This document shows, piece after piece, positions 1-5,535 of a stretch of DNA of 5,572 nt. A model generated the notes under the pieces. That model searched no databases. It was not told where the DNA came from and saw only the letters and a list, made by a program, of their open reading frames with translations. This DNA is from an uncultured Chloroflexota bacterium (GTDB lineage Bacteria; Chloroflexota; Anaerolineae; Aggregatilineales; Phototrophicaceae), in the NCBI GenBank assembly GCA_903904765.1, contig CAIVEA010000578.1, positions 1-5,572 on the forward strand, given 5' to 3'. Position 1 is the first letter of the stretch. Every line of letters begins with the position of its first letter. Position numbers and translations under genes: made by a program.

Positions 1-69
1 GCCCCCGCCAGCAGCAACCCGCCCGCCCCCCCGATCACTCGCGCCGGGGGATGGGCGCATTCTCCCAAC

Positions 70-318
70 CTACCCCGAAAGGGTCATCACCGTCAGCGGC
101 AACGTGCGTCCATCGGCATCTGCCGCCAGCGCCGTACAATCGAGCGCGGGCAAAAGTGCCTGCGCCAGAGTCCATTGCAGCGTGAAAGCCGTCCCTGCAC
201 CCGTGATGGCGGGGCTGGGACGCAAACGACTGGCGGCGATCATCCACGTCCCATCCGGCTGATACCCGCCATTGACCACAAAACTGTTATTCCCCACGAA
301 CAGGTCGCCAGCACCTTA
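70..318 (-). pseudogene. C-terminal remnant of the GH10 protein's cohesin-like domain, cut off by an in-frame TAA
   Basis: Directly after the TAA that ends the xylanase ORF, the same frame stays open for 81 codons to a TAG at 70-72. The translation reads like the second half of a beta-sandwich accessory domain. It has a D-L-F-V-G-N-N-S-F-V-V-N-G-G-Y stretch, a W-M-I-A-A-S-R-L strand, a T-A-F-T-L strand and a cysteine-bearing strand (L-D-C-T-A-L-A) before a final L-P-L-T-V. From memory, cohesin-like domains in secreted Anaerolineae proteins have this order of strands, and they follow directly on the kind of sequence that precedes the stop. I infer that codons 1-489, counted from the ATG at 1539, were once one gene, broken by a single-base nonsense change or a sequencing error. 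An independent start at the GTG at 295-297 is unlikely, because it would begin in mid-domain and I see no ribosome binding site there. Confidence 0.72.
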
Positions 319-1539
319 CGTCCCGCTGCTCACCGCCGCCGCAGGCAGCTTGCAACGCACCTCCAACCCGTACAGGCCGTTCATCTGATAGAGTTTGAAT
401 ACGGCTCTTAGCGACTGCCCCGGCACAGGCCGGCCTAGCGTCTGAATGACCAGTGTTGGAACCGTTGGTGCCGGGACTACCTGCCCCAGACCAGCCAGAT
501 AACTGACTAACGCATTGTTCACGGCGAAATAGGCGGGCTTAGGCTGGTACGACGCATCGAACATCAGCGGAGTATCCGGCGCTTTCCATGTGTACTTGTC
601 CGTGATTCCCCAACTGGTATAGCCCGTGCAACTGCTAAACGAGAGGCAGGCAGCCAGCGCATCGCCAAAAATCTTCGCCTGCTGGCTCAACCGATCTGCC
701 AGCGGGGCGGTACTCATATTGATTTGAACATCTATCTCCGTAATCCGCACCTGCAACCCCAGCGCCACCAAACGAGCGATATTTTGGCGCACCTTCGCCA
801 TATCCGGCGGGTTATCCAACCGGATGTGCATGTGGAATCCCACGCCGTCAATCGGCACGCCCCGCACCTTCAAATCCTTCACCATGTTGTAGATGAAATC
901 GGATTTCGCGGTCAGCCCTTCGTTGGAATAATCGTTGTAAAACAGCAGCGCATTCGGGTCGGCCTCATGTGCCGTGCGGAAGGCCGTTTCAATATAGCTT
1001 GCGCCGAGGGTGTTATACCACAGCGAAGCGCGATAGCCGCCGACGGGGTTGACCGCCTCGTTGACCACATCCCAGTAGGCGATTTTGCCCCGGTAGTGCG
1101 TCACCACCGTCGTGATGTGATTCCGCAGGATCGTCAGCAGTTGGTCGCGGGTGTAGCCGCCATTCACTACCCATGCTGGAATGCGATCATGCCACACCAG
1201 CACATGCCCGAACACTTTCATCTGGTTAGCAAGTGCGAAATTCACCAAAAAGTCTGCATTCGTGAAGTTATACTGCCCCGGAGCAGAACTTAGTGCATCA
1301 AATTTTAGTGCATTTTCAGGAACTATCAGGTTAAATTCACGAATAAGGGTGGCGCTGTATTGTGGATCGGTCAACAGTGGTTGCAAGGCCACCGCCGCGC
1401 CAATGTCCAGACTCGCCTGTGGAGCCAGCGTCCGCAAGGGCATCGGTGCGGGCGATTGTGCCTGAACCGGACTCAGCAGCGCCGCCAGCAAAAGCGCCAG
1501 CAGGATAAGGACAGTGGCGGGTGCGAGTTTGTAGTTCAT
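316..1539 (-). CDS. Secreted glycoside hydrolase family 10 endo-1,4-beta-xylanase with truncated C-terminal cohesin-like domain
   Basis: This 407-residue protein should hydrolyse internal beta-1,4-xylosidic bonds of xylan outside the cell. Residues 1-27 form a signal peptide (M-N-Y-K, then a Leu/Ala-rich core, cleavage after V-Q-A). Residues about 42-350 are a GH10 TIM barrel. E75-N76 and K79 lie in the P-E-N-A-L-K-F motif, G-H-V-L-V-W-H is at 111-117, and the acid/base E161 is in W-D-V-V-N-E-A. G-V-G-F-H-M-H is at 232-238, the nucleophile E268 is in I-T-E-I-D, and W-G-I-T-D-K-Y-T-W is at 310-318. C298 and C304 are placed like the conserved GH10 disulphide. Residues from about 362 begin a beta-sandwich accessory domain that is cut off at the TAA. 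The ATG at 1539 is preferred over the upstream GTG at 1581 because it gives a clean signal peptide; a weak GAGGG lies about 15 nt upstream. Two active-site glutamines of typical GH10 enzymes appear as R119 and H236. The catalytic domain itself is intact. Confidence 0.93.
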   Translation of the reverse strand: MNYKLAPATVLILLALLLAALLSPVQAQSPAPMPLRTLAPQASLDIGAAVALQPLLTDPQYSATLIREFNLIVPENALKFDALSSAPGQYNFTNADFLVNFALANQMKVFGHVLVWHDRIPAWVVNGGYTRDQLLTILRNHITTVVTHYRGKIAYWDVVNEAVNPVGGYRASLWYNTLGASYIETAFRTAHEADPNALLFYNDYSNEGLTAKSDFIYNMVKDLKVRGVPIDGVGFHMHIRLDNPPDMAKVRQNIARLVALGLQVRITEIDVQINMSTAPLADRLSQQAKIFGDALAACLSFSSCTGYTSWGITDKYTWKAPDTPLMFDASYQPKPAYFAVNNALVSYLAGLGQVVPAPTVPTLVIQTLGRPVPGQSLRAVFKLYQMNGLYGLEVRCKLPAAAVSSGT

Positions 1540-1596
1540 ACGATTGCAGCCATCCCTCACACGTTCGCCCGTATAGGACACGTATTTGGTTTACGA

Positions 1597-1628
1597 ATTT
1601 CATATTTCAGTGTAGATGGGTGTGAAAT
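1597..1628. repeat. Short ATTTCA / TGAAAT inverted repeat in the divergent intergenic region
   Basis: ATTTCA occurs at 1597-1602 and again at 1604-1609, seven bases apart. Its reverse complement TGAAAT is at 1623-1628. The pair 1604-1609 / 1623-1628 forms an inverted repeat with a 13-base spacer. It overlaps the candidate promoter of the leftward xylanase gene, so it could be an operator, but six-base arms in AT-rich DNA are easily found by chance. No known regulator motif is recognised. Confidence 0.2.
1599..1626 (-). promoter_or_regulatory. Candidate sigma70-like promoter for the GH10 gene
   Basis: Read on the minus strand, TTCACA (1626-1621) is a five-of-six match to the -35 hexamer. After a 16-base spacer comes TATGAA (1604-1599), a four-of-six match to the -10 hexamer. 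Transcription would start near 1591, giving a leader of about 50 bases before the ATG at 1539. The match is moderate and was found by eye only. Confidence 0.3.
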
Positions 1629-1687
1629 GACGAGAAATAAGATTAAAGTACCAGATTGGGGTCGTGACTACCCGCCTAAGAGTCTGA

Positions 1688-1696
1688 TGCTATAAT
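1688..1696 (+). promoter_or_regulatory. Extended -10 promoter for the STAND NTPase gene
   Basis: The bases TGCTATAAT form a perfect extended -10 element (TG-N-TATAAT). No convincing -35 hexamer lies at 16-18 bases upstream; GTGACT at 1664-1669 is the nearest and is too far away (21-base spacer). That fits the extended -10 class, which depends less on a -35 box. Transcription would begin around 1703, leaving a leader of about 57 bases before the ATG at 1760. The site lies in the AT-rich part of the intergenic region and points at the only rightward gene. Confidence 0.55.
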
Positions 1697-1748
1697 AATT
1701 TCCAACACACCATCGCTGAATCATCGAAACCCGATTCCCGAAGCAATC

Positions 1749-1754
1749 GAGGAG
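1749..1754 (+). promoter_or_regulatory. Ribosome binding site of the STAND NTPase gene
   Basis: GAGGAG lies five bases before the ATG at 1760. It is a strong Shine-Dalgarno match at workable spacing and fixes this start. The first residues (N-P-Y-K-G-L-R-P-Y) also match where nSTAND1 proteins usually begin. Confidence 0.75.
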
Positions 1755-1759
1755 CTTGC

Positions 1760-4700
1760 ATGAGCAATAATCCGTATAAAGGGCTGCGGCCTTATAACGA
1801 AGAAGATGTGCCGCTGTTTCACGGGCGCAACGCCCTGATGAACTGGATGCGCGGCTATTTGATGGACGAGCGCCGTCTGGTCGCGCTGACGGGGCCAGCC
1901 GGCAGCGGCAAAACATCGGCTTCGATTGTGATGTCCGGCGCACTGCGGAATAAATGCAAGGCGGTTTACATCTCGATAGAGGATCAACCGTTGCGGCAAG
2001 TCGCCATGCTGCTGCAAGATATGGACAAAAGCACCGATTTGCTGGCACGGGTGTATTCCGACCCTGAAGCGGTTGCGAACATCATGGGCGAAATCAGCGC
2101 CGACGGCAAATATGTGCTGCTGGTGCTGGATAACTTCGAGAACCTGTTCGCACGGGTATCCATCGGGGAGCGTGTGTACTTTCTGGATGCGCTCTACCGG
2201 GCGATCACTCGTCCCACGCCAGTTTGTCATCTGTGCATCGTCATCCGCGACGATTTCCGCGAACGCTTGCTGGAATATCCCCAGTGGGCGGAACTGCTCG
2301 AAGAACGGATGCTCACCATCCCCGACCTGACCACTGCCGAACTGACGGACATCATCAGCCAACCGGCGCGCACCAGTGGCATCACCCTCGACCCAGCGCT
2401 GGTAGATCGTCTGCTCCAAGACATCAAACGCCTGAACCCATCGCGCTTGCTCCCGCCGCTATCGTTCTCGCTCACCACCCTGTTCGAGGGCGGCGAGATG
2501 ACGTTGGTCGGCTACGATCACATCGGCGTGGTCAGCGGCGTGATCGCGCAGGTGGCGGAGGCGGTCTACAACAGTTTGAGCGCCATCCAACAACTGGTCG
2601 CCCGCCGCATTCTGCTGCAATGTGTCGTCTCCGCCGAAACGGCTGATCCCCTCACCCGTGCGATAGAACGCGAACGATTGCAGTTCAACTGGGTGAGCGC
2701 GGACGATGTGAACTTCACCATCGGACAACTGGAAGCAGCAGGGCTGCTCACCGAGCAGATGGACAGCAGCGCCCGGATGCTGGTGCTAAGCCATGAATGC
2801 CTGACCCGCGAATGGCCGCGCCTCGCCGTGTGGATTCGAGAAGATGCCGAAAACCTGCGCTATGCCAGTGAACTGGAACAACTGGCGAACAACTGGGTCA
2901 CACGCGAATACTCCGAACAGGCACTCTTGCGCGGGGCGGCGTTAGACGAAGCATTGAGCTGGATGGAAAACCTCGACAATCTGCCATCCGCCGTCCTCGA
3001 AAGCTATATCAGCGTCAGCAGCCACCTGCGACAAAATCAGACCATCGAGCAACAACGGCAGCAGCGCACCACGCGCTGGGGCAGCCGTTCGATTACAATC
3101 GCCCTAGTGGTCGTGACCGCTACGCTGGCACTTGTCGGTATCCTCGCGTTCGGCAGCAACGTTGAACGCGAAACATTAGCCACCCAGCAGGCCGTAGCCG
3201 TCGCGCAATTAGCGACCAGCACCGCGCAGAAAGCTGCGCTGGTCGCCACACTCAATGCCGAGCAAACCCTTCAGGCCGCAGCGCAAACCCAAATTGCGGC
3301 AGGCGCAACAGCGCAGGCACAGGCACAGGCTTCTCTGGATGCCGCCATCACACAGCAGGCCAATGTGCAAGCCACCGCTACCGCCGCCCAAGCCCTCGCG
3401 CAATCCACCATCGAAGGCTATGCCTCGCAACTGGTGGACAACGCAACGGCGATGGCGAATATCAACCAGCTACAGACCACGCTAGACGCAGCTATGCAAC
3501 AGCAAATGCAGTTGCGGCAATACCTCGCCGGACAGCTTGCCAAAGAAGTCCCCACCATCCTCAGCACGAACCCCGGTCTGGCGCTGTATCTTGCGGCGGA
3601 AGCGGGTACCATCGGGCAAAACGCGGGAGCCGATGTGCCACCCAATCCAGCGATAGACACCGCCTTGCGCGAGGCGCTGAAAGCCAATATCGCCGATGGA
3701 CTGGGGACGGGCAGTGATAAAACGTGGTATCTGGGCGGGAATAGCTTCGCCGCCGTGCGCTATGCCGACGGTCTGACCAAGCTATGGAGGCTGAATCCGG
3801 CAGAAGTGCTGGCGGACTTCCCAGCCGCCGTCGAACAGGTTATTCCGGTGGGGGATGGCAAAATCTTCCTTGTGGATTATGCCAACGATGCCGCCGATGA
3901 ACTGTGGAGCGTGGATACGCTCGGTGCGGTGGCAACTTTCAGCGGTGATATTGCGCCCCCGCCCGAAAAAGTCACCGATCTGGTCAGCGCCAATGTGGTG
4001 CAGTTGCAGGGCGGCGCATTCTTCACCGTCCGCTTCAGCGATGGACACCCCGGCGAACTGTGGGAAACTGCCACTATGTCGCGCAAAGCGGTGCTGGATG
4101 GCGATGTGGAACGAGTCGTGCCACTGGACGACGGTTACTTCTTCGCAGACTATGCCGAAACGGACGAGATCGGGCGCATCTGGCAAACTTCCAATGGTCA
4201 ACCAGTTCAAAAAGCCGATGATGTGCTGACGGTCATCTTCGACAAGGGTATTTTCGGGCTGCGCCGCGAGGGGCAAGATGATGAAATCTGGCTGACCAAC
4301 CCGTTCGGCTCGATTGCCACCGTGCAGGGGCGGCTCTCCGGTGCGCGCCACTTGAACGGGACAGATTACATCATGGTCGAGTACGAGGGGCAGAAGCCAG
4401 CCGAAATCTGGAAGCAAACGCCCAGCATGAACAAAGTGGTCACAATGAAAGGTCAGATTGACCTGAGCATCACCTATCTCGATGGGCAGTATTTCTTCAT
4501 TCGCTATGGCGACCTGTCCGCCAGCGAATTGTGGCGCACCGATCCACTAGAAATGGCGAGCCGACTGAACGGTCATCTGGAAACGATGGATATGGGGATG
4601 TCGTTGGGCGAACACGTCGCCGTCGTGAACTATGCCGACAACTCGATTTCCGAAGTATGGGATTTGACGAAAGCGGACCGAATTGCGCCGCTGACGGGCA

Positions 4701-5314
4701 ACATGGTCAAGATCAAATCCATTCTGGGCGATACGGCCTTCATCGTGCGCTACGACAGCAACCAGCCCGCCGAAGTGTGGACGAGCGCCGATGCCACCCG
4801 CATCGGGGTGCTGGGCGAAGGGCAGAAGACCGTCGTGAACATCGTGCCGATCAAAGATGGCGCTTATACAGTCGTCGAGTACGCCGATGCACCGGGCGAA
4901 ATCTGGTCGGTTGCGCCGGAAGGGGTGACGCTCCTAGCCACCCTGCCGGACATCACGCAACAGGTCATCCTGCTGGAAGGCGGCAACTACTTCATCGCCA
5001 ACTACGCCAATCGCGCCGCGCAAATCTGGGATATTGCCACCATGTCGCCCATCTCCACGCTACTGGGCACGGTGACGCAGTACGCTTACGATGGCACGAA
5101 CCTGCGCCTGAGCTACACCACGCAGGATAACCAGTCCTACACACTGGACTTCGGGACGCTAACGGCGCTGCTCACCACTGATGTCGGGACTGCCGAACTG
5201 CTCACGCGCACCTGCGAACGGTTGAAGGGAACCGTCCCGCCGCAGGATACCCTCGCGCCTTACTTGGGCGGGCAAGCCCCGGTGGCCTGCACCATGCTAC
5301 CGGCTACGCCGTGA
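1760..5314 (+). CDS. Membrane-anchored nSTAND1 NTPase with divergent WD40-like beta-propeller
   Basis: This 1184-residue protein is probably a signal-transducing ATPase switch. The N-terminus N-P-Y-K-G-L-R-P-Y...F-H-G-R (4-23) is the entry motif of novel STAND NTPase 1 domains. Walker A is G-P-A-G-S-G-K-T (45-52). Walker B is L-L-V-L-D-N-F-E (120-127), with D124 and E127. A sensor-like V-I-R-D-D-F is at 161-166 and a Pro-containing L-L-P-P-L-S-F at 230-236. The winged-helix/helical part includes L-S-H-E-C-L-T-R-E-W-P-R-L (343-355) and L-L-R-G-A-A-L-D-E-A-L-S-W (389-401). One transmembrane helix spans about 444-464; R/Q-rich residues 423-443 before it predict N-inside, C-outside topology. Residues 470-585 are an Ala/Gln/Thr-rich helical stalk. 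Residues 589-644 are the helical N-P-x-L-A-L-Y-L-A-A-E-A segment common before propellers in this family. Residues 661-1090 hold at least eleven propeller repeats, and 1147-1181 form a two-cysteine tail. The stop overlaps the next ORF's ATG. The NTPase and architecture are secure; the biological signal is unknown. Regulation or defence roles are inference only. Confidence 0.93.
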   Translation: MSNNPYKGLRPYNEEDVPLFHGRNALMNWMRGYLMDERRLVALTGPAGSGKTSASIVMSGALRNKCKAVYISIEDQPLRQVAMLLQDMDKSTDLLARVYSDPEAVANIMGEISADGKYVLLVLDNFENLFARVSIGERVYFLDALYRAITRPTPVCHLCIVIRDDFRERLLEYPQWAELLEERMLTIPDLTTAELTDIISQPARTSGITLDPALVDRLLQDIKRLNPSRLLPPLSFSLTTLFEGGEMTLVGYDHIGVVSGVIAQVAEAVYNSLSAIQQLVARRILLQCVVSAETADPLTRAIERERLQFNWVSADDVNFTIGQLEAAGLLTEQMDSSARMLVLSHECLTREWPRLAVWIREDAENLRYASELEQLANNWVTREYSEQALLRGAALDEALSWMENLDNLPSAVLESYISVSSHLRQNQTIEQQRQQRTTRWGSRSITIALVVVTATLALVGILAFGSNVERETLATQQAVAVAQLATSTAQKAALVATLNAEQTLQAAAQTQIAAGATAQAQAQASLDAAITQQANVQATATAAQALAQSTIEGYASQLVDNATAMANINQLQTTLDAAMQQQMQLRQYLAGQLAKEVPTILSTNPGLALYLAAEAGTIGQNAGADVPPNPAIDTALREALKANIADGLGTGSDKTWYLGGNSFAAVRYADGLTKLWRLNPAEVLADFPAAVEQVIPVGDGKIFLVDYANDAADELWSVDTLGAVATFSGDIAPPPEKVTDLVSANVVQLQGGAFFTVRFSDGHPGELWETATMSRKAVLDGDVERVVPLDDGYFFADYAETDEIGRIWQTSNGQPVQKADDVLTVIFDKGIFGLRREGQDDEIWLTNPFGSIATVQGRLSGARHLNGTDYIMVEYEGQKPAEIWKQTPSMNKVVTMKGQIDLSITYLDGQYFFIRYGDLSASELWRTDPLEMASRLNGHLETMDMGMSLGEHVAVVNYADNSISEVWDLTKADRIAPLTGNMVKIKSILGDTAFIVRYDSNQPAEVWTSADATRIGVLGEGQKTVVNIVPIKDGAYTVVEYADAPGEIWSVAPEGVTLLATLPDITQQVILLEGGNYFIANYANRAAQIWDIATMSPISTLLGTVTQYAYDGTNLRLSYTTQDNQSYTLDFGTLTALLTTDVGTAELLTRTCERLKGTVPPQDTLAPYLGGQAPVACTMLPATP
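3167..3514 (+). repeat. Low-complexity Ala/Gln/Thr helical stalk (protein-level repeat)
   Basis: Residues about 470-585 of the STAND protein are built mostly from Ala, Gln, Thr, Leu and Val, with no proline and few charges. Short repeats occur at the DNA level, such as the alternating Q-A codons around 3311-3330. The composition predicts a long helix or coiled coil between the membrane helix and the propeller. It could act as a stalk or an oligomerisation rod. The low charge is unusual for a soluble coiled coil. Confidence 0.6.
3740..5029 (+). repeat. Eleven ~41-residue propeller repeats with Y-A-D...E-[LIV]-W signature
   Basis: Within the STAND protein each unit reads roughly D/G-G-x-aromatic-F-x-V-x-Y-A-D-x(4)-E-[LIV]-W, followed by a turn and a strand ending near x-L-x-G-x-V. 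The signature tryptophans are residues 676, 716, 768, 808, 844, 884, 925, 967, 1007, 1049 and 1090. Their spacings are 40, 52, 40, 36, 40, 41, 42, 40, 42 and 41. A twelfth, degenerate unit without tryptophan follows (about 1111-1131, L-R-L-S-Y...Y-T-L-D-F). The spacing and strand pattern match WD40-type blades, but the G-H and W-D dipeptides of classical WD40 repeats are absent. Confidence 0.8.
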
Positions 5315-5535
5315 TGCGCCGACAGGGGGCGCTGCTGGCGGCGCTGAGTGTTTTACTGCTGCTGGGTGTGTGGCTGATCGCACACCCAGCGATGATACCG
5401 GTGGTCGAAGCCTCGTTGCAGCCCGCCGCGCCCGAACCCACGCAAACGCCCACGCAAACGCACACACAGGCCAGGCCAGGTCAGAGCCCCTCGCCCGTGG
5501 CCACGATGCCCAGCCCCTCCAGCAGGTCCTCATAG
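5314..5535 (+). CDS. Small signal-anchor protein with Pro-Thr-Gln linker, possibly truncated
   Basis: This is a 73-residue ORF of unknown function. M-R-R-Q at the N-terminus is followed by a hydrophobic stretch (about 6-23), predicting a signal peptide or membrane anchor. V-E-A (31-33) is a possible but distant cleavage site. Residues 40-52 are Pro/Thr/Gln-rich, like the linkers of secreted Chloroflexota proteins. The ATG overlaps the TGA of the NTPase gene (TGATG). An in-frame GTG at 5311 would give a four-base overlap instead. I see no ribosome binding site, so translational coupling to the NTPase is likely. Residues 56-73 lie antisense to the 3' end of the convergent gene at 5481-5572, and the sequence after the linker (S-P-S-P-V-A-T-M-P) does not look like a natural domain. 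The secreted domain expected after such a linker is missing, so the gene may be cut short by a rearrangement or an assembly join. Confidence 0.5.
   Translation: MRRQGALLAALSVLLLLGVWLIAHPAMIPVVEASLQPAAPEPTQTPTQTHTQARPGQSPSPVATMPSPSSRSS
5437..5460 (+). repeat. Two exact 12-base tandem copies encoding P-T-Q-T P-T-Q-T
   Basis: CCCACGCAAACG is repeated exactly at 5437-5448 and 5449-5460, followed by a degenerate CACACACAG. It encodes the start of the Thr/Gln-rich linker in the small ORF. Such linker repeats expand and contract by slippage and can also attract recombination or misassembly. Confidence 0.8.

Noticed and set aside
35..247. 70-residue minus-strand frame overlapping the xylanase remnant
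   Set aside because: It lies in another frame from the domain-like remnant, is Arg/Gly/His-rich and has no motif.
724..1293. 189-residue open frame on the plus strand opposite the xylanase
   Set aside because: It is rich in His, Arg, Gln and Val, as expected from the antisense of a GC-rich gene. The minus strand carries complete GH10 catalytic motifs over the same bases.
1540..1759. Small RNA, riboswitch or attachment site in the divergent intergenic region
   Set aside because: No tRNA-like cloverleaf, extended hairpin, poly-T tract or long direct repeat was seen. Only promoters and short six-base repeats are supportable.
1721..2419. 232-residue open frame on the minus strand opposite the NTPase domain
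   Set aside because: It is antisense to the Walker A and B region and has a His/Gln-rich shadow composition and no recognisable motif.
3782..4417. 211-residue open frame on the minus strand opposite the propeller repeats
   Set aside because: Its apparent order mirrors the repeats on the plus strand, so it is a shadow produced by the repeated codons.
5496..5505. Perfect ten-base palindrome CGTGGCCACG as a terminator stem or protein site
   Set aside because: It has no loop, no U-tract and lies inside the convergent coding frame, so it is more likely a chance result of GC-rich codons.
5297..5533. 78-residue minus-strand frame opposite the small ORF
   Set aside because: It is Arg/Ala/Trp-rich and in a different frame from the plausible convergent C-terminus at 5481-5572. 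It reads through the antisense of the NTPase tail and the signal anchor.
1760..5535. Antiphage defence island built on the STAND NTPase
   Set aside because: STAND proteins include defence members, but no nuclease, protease, TIR or other effector domain, and no mobile-element or defence neighbour, is visible in this window.
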